The translations under genes and the position numbers were made by a program. The notes under the pieces were generated by a model. It was given only the letters and a program-made list of their open reading frames with translations, searched no databases and was not told the DNA's origin. From JBCCMQ01 sp039026235 (GTDB lineage: Bacteria > Pseudomonadota > Alphaproteobacteria > Rhodobacterales > Rhodobacteraceae), in contig JBCCMQ010000010.1 in the NCBI GenBank assembly GCA_039026235.1, forward strand, positions 93,673-157,672: a DNA stretch of 64,000 nt, given 5' to 3'. This document shows, piece after piece, positions 34,639 through 43,509 of this stretch. Each line of letters begins with the position of its first letter. Within the stretch, counting starts at the first letter, position 1.

Positions 34639-35555
34639 CACTTCTTCTCCCGAAGCTCGGCATAGAGATAGGGGATCATGATTGCCGCGATCGTCATCAG
34701 CATAATCACCGCCGAAGATGCGCCGATGCCCATCTGATTCCGGCTGAAGGTGTAGGAATACATGAAGGTCGCGGGCAGTTCGGTTGCCCGCCCCGGGCCG
34801 CCGCCGGTCATGGCGATTACCAGGTCAAATGTCTTGATCGCTAGATGAGCCAGGATCACGAAGGCGGACAGGAATGCGGGCCGCAACTGCGGGATGATGA
34901 TCCGCCGGTAGAGGTTCCAGTTGGACGCACCGTCCATCTGGGCGGCCTTCAGAATCTCATTGTCGATACCGCGCAAACCGGCAAGGAACATGGCCATCAC
35001 AAAACCGCTTGTCTGCCAGACAGCGGCGATGACCACCGTGTAGATCGCGAAATCGCGGTTCTTGATCCAATCGAAACGGAAGCTTTCCCAACCCCAGCCC
35101 TGCACAATATTCTCAAGCCCGATGCCGGGATCCAGAAACCATTTCCACGCGGTGCCCGTGACAATAAAGCTGAGCGCCATGGGATAAAGGTACAGCGGAC
35201 GCAGAACGCCCTCGCCCCGGATCTTCTGATCCAGAAAGATCGCCAGCATCAGACCAATAAGCGTGCACACCACTATGTAGAGCCCGGCGAACACCGCCAT
35301 ATTGGTCAGTGATATTTCCCAGTGCGACAGCCGGAAGAGCTTATCGTAGTTCTCAAACCCGATGAGTTCATAGGTCGGCTGACCATCGCGTCCGACAAAG
35401 GGCAGGATACGGCTGTCCGTGAACGAGACATACACGGTGAAGCCGATAAAGCCGTAGACAAAGACCAGAACCATCGCCAGCGACGGCGAAAGCACCAGCT
35501 TGGGCAACCAGTTTTGAAGGCGCGTTTTAAAGTCCGCCTCGGCACGAACAGCCAT
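34638..35555 (-). CDS. Carbohydrate ABC transporter permease (MalF-type)
   Basis: A 305-residue membrane protein with six predicted helices. The EAA motif is AAQMDGASNWNLYRRIIIPQLRP, preceded by a MalF-like central region (LRPLYLYPMALSFIVTGTAWKWFLDPGIG). The ATG at 35555 follows AAGGAA. It forms the channel with the MalG-type subunit and lies 59 bases after the binding-protein gene; a strong hairpin fills that gap. Confidence 0.92.
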   Translation of the reverse strand: MAVRAEADFKTRLQNWLPKLVLSPSLAMVLVFVYGFIGFTVYVSFTDSRILPFVGRDGQPTYELIGFENYDKLFRLSHWEISLTNMAVFAGLYIVVCTLIGLMLAIFLDQKIRGEGVLRPLYLYPMALSFIVTGTAWKWFLDPGIGLENIVQGWGWESFRFDWIKNRDFAIYTVVIAAVWQTSGFVMAMFLAGLRGIDNEILKAAQMDGASNWNLYRRIIIPQLRPAFLSAFVILAHLAIKTFDLVIAMTGGGPGRATELPATFMYSYTFSRNQMGIGASSAVIMLMTIAAIMIPYLYAELREKK

Positions 35556-35583
35556 GGCGCGGTTCCTTGGATCTGATTTGGGT

Positions 35584-35607
35584 GCGGGGCGCCGCCCGGC
35601 GCCCCGC
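35584..35607 (-). other. Intercistronic hairpin after the sugar-binding protein gene
   Basis: A perfect 10-bp GC-rich stem (35584-35593 with 35598-35607) with a 4-base loop, without a T-run on the transcribed side. It is placed between binding-protein and permease genes and probably stabilises the upstream message or reduces transcription into the permeases. Confidence 0.65.
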
Positions 35608-35614
35608 CGTGCGA

Positions 35615-36865
35615 TTACTGAGCGATCGAGACTGCGTCGACCAGTTCGGTCACTGCGGTTTCGCTGTCGTATTCGCCGTTGAAGTGGGCTGTGACCACGT
35701 CATAGATCGCGTTCTTCACGGCCGCCGGATTGGCATGTCCATGGGCCATCGAACCGAACAGGTTGCCAGACGACGCGGCTGCCGCCAGATCCGCCATTCC
35801 CTGCTTGCCGCAGTTGTCAAAGGCTGCGTCAGACACATCGGTGCGCGCCGGGACCGATCCCTTGACCACGTTGAAAGCAGACTGGAAGGACGGCGACAGG
35901 ATGGCGCTGGCCAGGGCGGCCTGTTCGTCTGATACCACACCGCCCTGATCGAACATCATGAACTGGTCGGCGTTGAAGGTGACCTGGTTCTGTGTGCCGG
36001 GGAACCGGAAGCAAAGGAAGTCTTCACCGGGCTCCTTACCTGCATTCAGAAACTCACCCTTGGCCCAGTCACCCATCATCTGAAAACCGGCTTCGCCGTT
36101 GATCACCATGGCCGTGGCAAGGTTCCAGTCGCGGCCCGAGAAGTTGTCATCGACATTGGCGCGGATAAAGGCCATGCGGTCGAAAGCCTCTTTCATGGTG
36201 TCCGAACCGAGGGCGTCTTCATCCAGATCGATGAAGGCGGCTTTGTAGAAGTCCGGACCACCGGTCGACATGGCGACCGCGTCAAAGACCGTGGCGTCCT
36301 GCCAAGCCTGACCGCCGTGTGCGATCGGCGTGATACCCGCTGACTTAAGCGTGTCCACTGCGGAAACGAAGTCTTCCCAAGTGGCCGGAACGGCAATTCC
36401 ATTGGCATCCAGAACCGCCTTGTTGGCCCAGACCCAGTTGGTCGAATGAACGTTCACGGGCGCTGAAATCCATTTGCCATCATATTTGGCAAAGGATTGC
36501 AGCGCCTCGGGAACAACCTCGTCCCAACGTTCTTTCGCGGCAACCTCATTCAGATCCGCCAACGCGCCCTGTGCGCCCCAGTCCAGGATGTCGAAGCCAA
36601 GCGCCTGAACCGCCGTAGGTGCATCTCCGGCGGTTACACGGGCGCGCAGAACAGTCATGGCCTGCTCACCGCCGCCACCGGCAACCGGCATGTCCTGCCA
36701 GCCGATGCCCTGCGTTTCAAGATCGTCTTTCAGAACGTTCAGTGCGGCGGCCTCACCACCGGATGTCCACCAATGCAGAACTTCAACGTCAGCGGCCGAT
36801 GCAATGCTGCCTGACAGGGCCAGCGCCGCAACCGCCGATGTTGTCGACTTCATAATCATACGCAT
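35615..36865 (-). CDS. Sugar ABC transporter substrate-binding protein (glucose-type)
   Basis: A 416-residue family-1 binding protein with a Sec signal (cleavage after ASA near residue 25). Its N-terminal mature part (VEVLHWWTSGGEAAALNVL, WQDMPVAGGGG, MTVLRARVTAGDAPTAVQ) closely resembles the GtsA-type glucose/mannose binders of Pseudomonas and Thermus, from memory. The ligand is therefore probably a hexose or hexose derivative. GGGAGG is well spaced before the ATG at 36865; the frame beyond, up to 37069, is read-through of the aldehyde dehydrogenase region. Confidence 0.9.
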   Translation of the reverse strand: MRMIMKSTTSAVAALALSGSIASAADVEVLHWWTSGGEAAALNVLKDDLETQGIGWQDMPVAGGGGEQAMTVLRARVTAGDAPTAVQALGFDILDWGAQGALADLNEVAAKERWDEVVPEALQSFAKYDGKWISAPVNVHSTNWVWANKAVLDANGIAVPATWEDFVSAVDTLKSAGITPIAHGGQAWQDATVFDAVAMSTGGPDFYKAAFIDLDEDALGSDTMKEAFDRMAFIRANVDDNFSGRDWNLATAMVINGEAGFQMMGDWAKGEFLNAGKEPGEDFLCFRFPGTQNQVTFNADQFMMFDQGGVVSDEQAALASAILSPSFQSAFNVVKGSVPARTDVSDAAFDNCGKQGMADLAAAASSGNLFGSMAHGHANPAAVKNAIYDVVTAHFNGEYDSETAVTELVDAVSIAQ

Positions 36866-36921
36866 AAGATTCCTCCCGTTTTTGCGTAATCGGTCACGCG
36901 GCTTGGGCCGCGCGTTTCTTT

Positions 36922-38445
36922 TCAGACCCACATCGCACGTGTTTTTCCGATGCGCATCTGCACAGTCTTGGTTTCCAGGAATTCCTCTATCCCGTTGTGC
37001 CCGAGTTCGCGGCCAAGGCCACTTTCCTTGACGCCGCCAAAGGGAAGTTCCGGATACCCATCCATCCACGAGTTTGTCCAGACGGTGCCTGCCTGAACTT
37101 CTCGTGCAAACCTGAGACAGGTGTGCACGCTGCCGCTCCAGACCCCGGCGGACAGGCCATAGGCCGCGCCGTTGGCAAGGGCGATGGCCTCTTCAAACGT
37201 CCGGAACTTCAAAACCGATAAAACCGGTCCAAAAACCTCCTCGGTCGCGATCGGCATCTCGGCAGTCACATCGGTCACCACTGTCGGCTGATAGAAATGA
37301 CCCGGCAGACCAGCAATCACTATATCGGCACCCCCGAGAAGAACGCGGGCACCCGAGGCGGCGGCAGCCTTGACATAACCGTCAATTTTTTCCTGATGCG
37401 CGGTCGAGATAATCGCGCCAACCTTTGTTGCCGGGTCCAGCGGATCACCGAAGGGAACGCGCCGAGAAAGGACCACCACGCGGTCGGTCAGTGCCTCGAC
37501 GATGTCCTCATGCACGATGATGCGCGACCCTGAATTGCAGCATTCGCCTGCGTTGAAGTAGACGCCGAACACGATGGCATCGGCGGCCTCATCAAGATCA
37601 GCGTCCGGAAAGATCACCTGGGGGTTCTTGCCCCCGAGTTCGAGAGAAACCTTCTTGAGCGTCCGCGACGTCGCCGCGACGATGGCCTTTCCAACGCCCG
37701 TAGAGCCGGTGAATGACACCATGTCGACATCGGGATGCGTTGTCAGCGTGCTGCCAACGGGATCTCCAAAACCAAGAACGATATTCACAACGCCCGCTGG
37801 AATACCGGCCTCGATCAGGATCTCACCCAGTATGACCGTCGTGGCCGATGTCATTTCCGATGGCTTGATGACCGCCGTGCAACCGGCCGCCAGCGCAAAC
37901 GGCAGTTTCTGAGAAATGATCAGAAACGGGAAATTCCAGGGTGTGATCATTGCAACCACACCGATCGGTTCTTTCAGAACCATGCCCAGCATGTCCGCGC
38001 CCAGCGCGTTCTGGCTGTCGCCGCGAATGTTCCACGCAAGCGTCGCCGCGTATCGCCAGAGGTTTGCGGCCCCTTCGATCTCGGCGGTCGCCTGGCTTAT
38101 GGGCTTGCCGCTTTCCAGCGTCTCGTAAAGCGCGATCTGTTCCCGCCTTGCATCGATCAGCCCGGCCACGCGGTTCAGCAATGCGGCCCGTTCGCTTCCC
38201 GGTGTCTCCGACCACGCCCGTTTGTCGAACGCGCGGCGTGCCGCGGAAATGGCTGCGTTGACCTCGGGCAGCTCTCCGCGCGATGCGATGGAAACCAAGT
38301 CTCCGGAAGACGGAGAATGACGCCTAAACGTCGTCGCATCCGATGATGAAGTCCATTCACCATCAATCAGATGGCGGAGTTCAAGCGCCCGGACAGGCGT
38401 GGCATCGGGGCGCCGGGCAACAAGCGTCAGATCAAGTTCGCTCAT
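36922..38445 (-). CDS. NAD(P)-dependent aldehyde dehydrogenase
   Basis: A 507-residue ALDH. The general base Glu lies in LELGGKN (about 267-273), the catalytic Cys in FNAGECCNSGSR (about 305), the cofactor fold has SFTGSTGVGKAI, and the conserved C-terminal block is EEVFGPVLSVLKF. It oxidises an aldehyde to the acid. It cannot be told from motifs whether the product leaves as a free acid or as a CoA ester; the neighbouring CoA-transferase suggests a free acid that is then activated. It overlaps the enoyl-CoA hydratase gene by four bases. Confidence 0.92.
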   Translation of the reverse strand: MSELDLTLVARRPDATPVRALELRHLIDGEWTSSSDATTFRRHSPSSGDLVSIASRGELPEVNAAISAARRAFDKRAWSETPGSERAALLNRVAGLIDARREQIALYETLESGKPISQATAEIEGAANLWRYAATLAWNIRGDSQNALGADMLGMVLKEPIGVVAMITPWNFPFLIISQKLPFALAAGCTAVIKPSEMTSATTVILGEILIEAGIPAGVVNIVLGFGDPVGSTLTTHPDVDMVSFTGSTGVGKAIVAATSRTLKKVSLELGGKNPQVIFPDADLDEAADAIVFGVYFNAGECCNSGSRIIVHEDIVEALTDRVVVLSRRVPFGDPLDPATKVGAIISTAHQEKIDGYVKAAAASGARVLLGGADIVIAGLPGHFYQPTVVTDVTAEMPIATEEVFGPVLSVLKFRTFEEAIALANGAAYGLSAGVWSGSVHTCLRFAREVQAGTVWTNSWMDGYPELPFGGVKESGLGRELGHNGIEEFLETKTVQMRIGKTRAMWV

Positions 38446-39215
38446 TGATACCCGTCCTCAAATGATGGCGTCCGTTTGTCGGCGAAAGCCGCGACGCCTT
38501 CGGCCTTTTCGACCGTCGCCGCCATCGCCGCACCGGCCAGGGCTTCGACACTGGCCGCGCCGTCTTCGCCCAATGCCGCAGAAATCAGCCATTTTGCGGT
38601 TTCGGTCGCCTGCGGTGCGTTTGAGAGAATTCGCGCGGCAATTTCGGTTGCGGCCGCCAACGGATCCGCATCAAGGCGGTTGGCAAAACCGATCTGATAG
38701 GCGCGCTCAGCCCCGATACGTGCACCGGTCAGCGCCATTTCTTTTAGGATTGCAGGTGGAATCTGGCCCGCCAGCCGCTGCGTTCCGGACCACCCGGGTA
38801 CAATGCCAACACCAGTTTCAGGCAATGCGATTGTTGCGCCCGGGTCCATGACCCGCAGGTCACATGTGGCCGCCAGTTCTAGGCCACCGCCGAAGGCATG
38901 CCCGTTCAAGACGCCGATGACTGGCACCGGCAGGCGGGCAAGTCGGTCGAACACGCGGTGGCCGCGTCTGACCCAATCGCGGGCGAAACTTCGCGCGCCC
39001 AGCTGACCCCATTCGCGGATATCGGCCCCGACGCAAAACGCTTTGTCGCCCACGGCGCCAAGCAGCACCGCGCGCACCTCTGCGGCGGCTTCGATCCGGG
39101 AACAATGATCGTCAAGCGCGCTCAACATCTCGGAGTTCAGCGCATTCAACTTCGTTGGATTGTCCAGCGTGATCGACGCCAGGGACCCGTCTATGTTCAG
39201 GTATACCGCGCTCAT
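38442..39215 (-). CDS. Enoyl-CoA hydratase/isomerase family protein
   Basis: A 257-residue crotonase-fold enzyme. The oxyanion-hole elements are AFCVGADI and GHAFGGGLELAATCDL. Both catalytic glutamates of true hydratases are present, in GGGLELA and in ALPETGVGIVPGWSGTQRL (the usual GAGGTQR is GWSGTQR here). It likely hydrates or cleaves a CoA-linked intermediate produced by the upstream CoA-transferase. It overlaps its neighbours by four bases on both sides. Confidence 0.9.
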   Translation of the reverse strand: MSAVYLNIDGSLASITLDNPTKLNALNSEMLSALDDHCSRIEAAAEVRAVLLGAVGDKAFCVGADIREWGQLGARSFARDWVRRGHRVFDRLARLPVPVIGVLNGHAFGGGLELAATCDLRVMDPGATIALPETGVGIVPGWSGTQRLAGQIPPAILKEMALTGARIGAERAYQIGFANRLDADPLAAATEIAARILSNAPQATETAKWLISAALGEDGAASVEALAGAAMAATVEKAEGVAAFADKRTPSFEDGYQ

Positions 39216-40783
39216 AGGACCAATCCCATGGGTCCTTCGGACATCAGCGAAAGCGGCAGCGTCGCGGCGTTACCCGCCACTCGCACACGACCTTCTGACG
39301 CCTGCACGATGTCCCTTTCGGGTTCAATACCCGGCATAAGCTCGGTCGCCAGCAAACCGTCGTCATCCAGACGCATGACGCAGCGCTCGGTCACATATAT
39401 CGCCTCTTGCCCGCGCGACCTGGCGCGCTGACCGGCAAAGGTCACATGCTCGACTGTTTCCACCATCTTGGTGAATTTGCCGGGTCTGGTGACCTCAATA
39501 CCGGCCTCGGTCAGCGCCAGCGTCGCGCCCGCTTCGAAATAGCCGGAGAAGACGATCTTGCGGGCATTGGCGGTGATGTCGACGAACCCGCCGCACCCGG
39601 CTGTCAGGTAAGGCCGCTTGCCCAGTTTCGACACGTTCACATTGCCGGCCCGGTCGACCTCAAGGAAAGACAGAAAAGACACGTCAAATCCGCCGCCTTG
39701 AAAGTAGGTGAACTGCGCTGGCGAGGGCAGTATGGCATCTGCGTTCGACGCGCAGCCAAAGGCAAAGCCGGTCAATGGCATCCCACCAACCGCGCCCTGC
39801 TCAATCGCCCAGGTGACGGCCTGAGGATAGCCCTCTTCCAACAGAATGCGGGGAACATTTGCCGAAATTCCAAAGCCCAGGTTGGCGCTGTCACCGGCAC
39901 GAAGCTCCATTGCCGCACGGCGCGCGATGACTTTCTCAATGCCATGGTCGACGGTCGAAAAACTGTCCCACGGCCGCATGATCTCACCCGAAATCGCCGG
40001 GTCGTAATCCGTCCCGGTGGTCTGCTTTTGGTCCGGGTCAATGACCACAAGATCGACAAGGTGTCCCGGCACATGCACGTCGTGAGGCCGGAGAGATCCC
40101 GCAGCAGTCACCCTTTTGACCTGGGCAATGACCAGCCCGCGATTATTGCGGACCGCAATAGCCTGATCCAGCGCGCCTAGATACGCACCTTCGTGTTCGA
40201 AGGTTACATTGCCGTTTTCATCGGCCGTGGTGCCCCGGATTATCGCGACATCCGCGGGAACATTCGGAAAGTGCAGCCAGGTGTCCCCGTCCAACTCGCG
40301 GCGGAAAACAATAGGGTCCGAGGCCGCCCGTGCATTCATCGCGCATCCTTCGCGGATGGGGTCGACGAATGTTTCCAGCCCGACCTGCGTGAAGACACCC
40401 GGGCGTCTTGCAGCCGCATCGCGGTGCATGTCGAACATGATGCCGGATGGCACATTGTAAGCCGCCACCCGGTCATCGACGATCATCTTCCAGATCGCAG
40501 GCATCTCCATCGACGACGGCCCGCTGGGATAGGAACCCGCCAGGATGCGCGACAAAAGCCCGTCCTTGGCGATATGGTCCACACCCTTGATGCCGTACAT
40601 GTCGCCTGCTGCAATCGGGTGAAGGGTGGTCAAATCACGTGGATGTCCTTCCGCTTCGAACCTTTCACCGATGGCTTTCAGGATACTGTCAGGACAACCA
40701 AGACCTGACGACGAAGACACCGTTACGACGGCGCCGTCTTCGATCCTGGACACTGCCTCGGATGCAGAGACGATCTTTCCCAT
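39212..40783 (-). CDS. Acyl-CoA:carboxylate CoA-transferase (propionate/acetate type)
   Basis: A 523-residue fused alpha-beta class I CoA-transferase (PCT/YdiF-like). The catalytic glutamate is in WAIEQGAVGG. The alpha-half landmarks are TVSSSSGLGCPD and IRGTTADENGNVTFEHEG, and the beta half has GFGISANVPRIL. It moves CoA from a donor thioester to a free carboxylate made in the pathway. The ATG at 40783 lies two bases after the stop of the Gfo/Idh gene; an upstream GTG at 40795 is an alternative start. Confidence 0.9.
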   Translation of the reverse strand: MGKIVSASEAVSRIEDGAVVTVSSSSGLGCPDSILKAIGERFEAEGHPRDLTTLHPIAAGDMYGIKGVDHIAKDGLLSRILAGSYPSGPSSMEMPAIWKMIVDDRVAAYNVPSGIMFDMHRDAAARRPGVFTQVGLETFVDPIREGCAMNARAASDPIVFRRELDGDTWLHFPNVPADVAIIRGTTADENGNVTFEHEGAYLGALDQAIAVRNNRGLVIAQVKRVTAAGSLRPHDVHVPGHLVDLVVIDPDQKQTTGTDYDPAISGEIMRPWDSFSTVDHGIEKVIARRAAMELRAGDSANLGFGISANVPRILLEEGYPQAVTWAIEQGAVGGMPLTGFAFGCASNADAILPSPAQFTYFQGGGFDVSFLSFLEVDRAGNVNVSKLGKRPYLTAGCGGFVDITANARKIVFSGYFEAGATLALTEAGIEVTRPGKFTKMVETVEHVTFAGQRARSRGQEAIYVTERCVMRLDDDGLLATELMPGIEPERDIVQASEGRVRVAGNAATLPLSLMSEGPMGLVL

Positions 40784-40784
40784 C

Positions 40785-41786
40785 TTACACACCACCGTAA
40801 TCGACGGCGATCCGCCGCCCGGTGGCGGCCGCCTCTTTCACGGCGAGCGCCACCGCAAGGGATTTGATGCCGTCAACGCCATCTGCAGCCGGCGCGCCGT
40901 TGCCTTTGACTGCATCCACAAAACAGCCCAGTGCGCGCTGGTAGAGATTGTGATCGCTGAATGAAACGGCCTCTTCCTTATCACCGGATCGCAGAATGAC
41001 CTCACCCACCGGTCGTTGGGTCATGACACCCCGCGCCACCACGGATGCTTCGGTTCCATGCACCTCAAAAGAGGTTCGGGCATGGCGAACGGTGAAACCT
41101 TCGTGCGTTTCAACGAGTGCGCCCGAGGGCATTTGCCAAACTGACATGACACTGTCTTCGACGCCCTGACCGAGACTTTCGCTGCGCTCGATCGCCACCA
41201 CTTCTTCCGGATCCTCGCCCAAGTGGAACCGCACGGTGTCGGCATCGTGAACGACGATATCGGGAATGACGCCTCCGCCCGCCTCGGGGTTGTCGATCCG
41301 CCAGCCCTGCAAGTTTGGAGGCAGATAGACCGCATGGCCGACCCGAACGGCCTGCACGTCACCCAGCCGACCTGTGTCGACCAGTTCCTTCATCTTGATA
41401 TGCGATCCGGCGTTTCTAAGATGATGATTTGTCGCGAAGACAACCCCCGCTGACGCAGCCGCTGACACCATTTCATGCGCGTCTGCCAAATTCATCGCCA
41501 ATGGCTTTTCGCAAAGCACGTGCTTTCCGGCAGCGATGGCGCGCATTGCCTGCGGATGGTGTTTCTCGTTTGTCGTAGAGATGTAGACGGCGTCAATGGC
41601 AGGCTCAGCCAGCATCTCTTCGATGTCGGTAAAGCCTTGCGCAATGGCATGCTGATCTGCGTAAGCCCGGCCACGCGCAGCGTCGCTGCTGAGAAGCGCG
41701 ACGACGTCGTTTCCGGCCTGTGCGCGGATCGCTCCGATCATATGCTGCGAAGCGATTGTACTTGCCCCGACTAATCCCCAGTTCAC
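40785..41786 (-). CDS. Gfo/Idh/MocA-family oxidoreductase
   Basis: A 333-residue NAD(P)-dependent sugar or cyclitol dehydrogenase-type protein. The N-terminal Rossmann motif is GLVGASTIASQH, the cofactor-side motif is CEKPLAMN with the catalytic-type Lys, and the active-site segment is DIVVHDADTVRFHLGED with the paired Asp and His. GTG start at 41786, with an excellent GGAGGTGAT upstream. It is the first gene of the 13-gene unit. It probably oxidises or reduces a ring hydroxyl of the imported sugar derivative. Confidence 0.9.
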   Translation of the reverse strand: MNWGLVGASTIASQHMIGAIRAQAGNDVVALLSSDAARGRAYADQHAIAQGFTDIEEMLAEPAIDAVYISTTNEKHHPQAMRAIAAGKHVLCEKPLAMNLADAHEMVSAAASAGVVFATNHHLRNAGSHIKMKELVDTGRLGDVQAVRVGHAVYLPPNLQGWRIDNPEAGGGVIPDIVVHDADTVRFHLGEDPEEVVAIERSESLGQGVEDSVMSVWQMPSGALVETHEGFTVRHARTSFEVHGTEASVVARGVMTQRPVGEVILRSGDKEEAVSFSDHNLYQRALGCFVDAVKGNGAPAADGVDGIKSLAVALAVKEAAATGRRIAVDYGGV

Positions 41787-41803
41787 TGAGAATCACCTCC
41801 CTT

Positions 41804-41836
41804 TTGGAACGATCCAACTTTTACTGGAACGTTCCA
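41804..41836. promoter_or_regulatory. Two LacI-type operators before the 13-gene operon
   Basis: TTGGAACGATCCAA (41804-41817) is a near-perfect palindrome. TGGAACGTTCCA (41825-41836) is perfect, with the central CG typical of LacI-family sites. Their centres are about 20 bases apart, i.e. two helical turns. They lie 18-50 bases upstream of the GTG of the first gene. The operon-encoded LacI protein is the likely ligand. Confidence 0.8.
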
Positions 41837-41951
41837 ATTTGTCAATCATCGCGGTTTCCAAACGTCCAGAAGCATGCCGCATAATCGAAGAAGTCCGACG
41901 GATGCCGATGGACCTGTTAGGTCACGGAAGAAACACCGTCACGGTTTCCAG

Positions 41952-43067
41952 TCAGGGCCTGACCCCAAAACTTGCGTTGATCGCCTCCAAACGTTCCAGG
42001 TTCACGATCGTTGACAGCATCAGACGGTCGTGGCTCCAGTCTCCAGGACTCCTGACAGAGGCTGCGGTAACTACAATCGCGATTGCCAGAAATCCCGATA
42101 CGAAGCATTGCAGCGCGCGGTTTTGGCCGTCGCGCCGACGCACGTCGCCAAGGGCGATCACGCGCGCTTCCAGCGCCTGGCGCGCCACACTGGTGCCGGT
42201 GCGCAAAAACGCGACATTGAAAACCTCAACCGTCCGCTTCGTTGGCTTGCGCTCACAAAACTCCAACAGACATTGCGCGTACTCGCGCGGTGAAATCCGT
42301 TTTGAGGCGATGACGGCCTGATCGCAGCTCAATTCGCGAAGCCGGTCAAACGCGCGCCGCCACAGCAGGAACGCAGGGTTCCAGAACAGGAACGGGCGCA
42401 CGAACTCAAAGATCAGCTCCCATTCAACATCGCTTTGCCGAAGGTGTTCGAATTCATGCGCCAGAACGATACGAAGCTCGCGCGGTTTGGTCAGCAGATA
42501 AGACGGAAGCACAACGTGCCTGCGCCAGATACCACGCGCTGCAAACGGAATAGTCACCGTGTCTGACAAACGGATATCGGTGGTCCGCGTCCGGCGCCAT
42601 GTGTAGCTTTGCGAGACAATACGGTTCACTTGCCGGATCGTCAGCACCATCTTCAGCGTCAGGTAAGCAACACCAAAACCGACCAGCCCGAAAAGCGCGG
42701 TCAGCCAAGGCACGTCGCCCGCAATAACCATGTCGGTCACACGGTCCCGCGTATCCAAAAGTTCCTCGAAACGAATTGCCGACAGGTCAATGTTTCCACG
42801 CAGATATACTGCGACAGCGACATCACTGGCAGTAATCGGCGCCCTCGGCCACAAGGTCTGACTAAGAACCATGGCCAGATAGGACAAAATCGGGCTTAGA
42901 ACCACAAATGCGAGTACGGTGCGCAGCAAGCGAAGCTGCAAGGCAAAATCCGACGCTAGGCGACTTCGCCCGATCACGGCATGGGTCATACTCCAAAAAC
43001 AGAACGCCAACACAAAGACAACATTTGCGTCGATAACAAGATCAAGTACCGGCTTCATCGCTGTCAT
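41952..43067 (-). CDS. M56 family membrane metalloprotease (BlaR1-like, no sensor domain)
   Basis: A 371-residue membrane protein with an N-terminal group of three helices. The cytoplasmic zinc protease core has the HEFEHLRQSD motif (HExxH) followed by CDQAVIASKRISPREYA, and one more helix near residue 325. BlaR1 proper continues with a penicillin-binding sensor domain of about 250 residues, which is absent here. The gene overlaps the BlaI gene by 26 bases. It probably cleaves or inactivates BlaI upon a membrane or envelope signal that is not a beta-lactam read by this protein itself (inference). Confidence 0.87.
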   Translation of the reverse strand: MTAMKPVLDLVIDANVVFVLAFCFWSMTHAVIGRSRLASDFALQLRLLRTVLAFVVLSPILSYLAMVLSQTLWPRAPITASDVAVAVYLRGNIDLSAIRFEELLDTRDRVTDMVIAGDVPWLTALFGLVGFGVAYLTLKMVLTIRQVNRIVSQSYTWRRTRTTDIRLSDTVTIPFAARGIWRRHVVLPSYLLTKPRELRIVLAHEFEHLRQSDVEWELIFEFVRPFLFWNPAFLLWRRAFDRLRELSCDQAVIASKRISPREYAQCLLEFCERKPTKRTVEVFNVAFLRTGTSVARQALEARVIALGDVRRRDGQNRALQCFVSGFLAIAIVVTAASVRSPGDWSHDRLMLSTIVNLERLEAINASFGVRP

Positions 43068-43449
43068 CCTGGAGCCTCCTCTCCACCAGCGCCCGAATTT
43101 CCTCCAGATCCGTATCCGTTAGCCCGGCGTTCTCGACCAGACGCGCCACCAGCGTGGCCGGCGTATCGTCGAACAGCGTCCGGGACAGATTTTGAAGCGA
43201 ACGGGTTTGATATTTGTCTTTCGCCAAAAGCGGCGTGTAGGTCAGCGATTTCCCGTCCTTGCGGCTTTTCACGAAACCTTTTTCTTCAAGTATCCGAAGG
43301 ATGGTCGCCCCCGATGTGTAGGCCAGGCTTCTGTCTTCAGGCAGCTGATCCAACACATCGCGCACGGTGCCCTCGCCGATGGCCCAAAGCTCATTCATGA
43401 ACTCCAGTTCGACCTCGGTCAGAAGATTGCGGGTTTTCTTTTTTCGCAT
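43042..43449 (-). CDS. BlaI/MecI/CopY-family repressor
   Basis: A 135-residue winged-helix repressor. Its N-terminal domain (LTEVELEFMNELWAIGEGTVRDVL, then LAYTSGATILRILEEKGFV) and C-terminal dimerisation helices match the Penicillinase_R family. ATG 43449 gives the usual start; an ATG at 43500 in the same frame lies only 9 bases from the upstream gene and adds a basic stretch. No ribosome-binding site is convincing for either. It pairs with the M56 protease. No beta-lactamase gene lies in the window, so the target is unknown. Confidence 0.85.
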   Translation of the reverse strand: MRKKKTRNLLTEVELEFMNELWAIGEGTVRDVLDQLPEDRSLAYTSGATILRILEEKGFVKSRKDGKSLTYTPLLAKDKYQTRSLQNLSRTLFDDTPATLVARLVENAGLTDTDLEEIRALVERRLQDDSDEAGT

Positions 43450-43509
43450 CACAAGTGTTTTTGTTTTTCGCTGGTGGCCATTGAACCGACTGCGCGCCAT
43501 TTGGACAAG

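Noticed and set aside
36866..37069. A long N-terminal extension of the sugar-binding protein
   Set aside because: It reads backwards over the end of the aldehyde dehydrogenase gene, and a signal peptide with a good ribosome-binding site starts at 36865.
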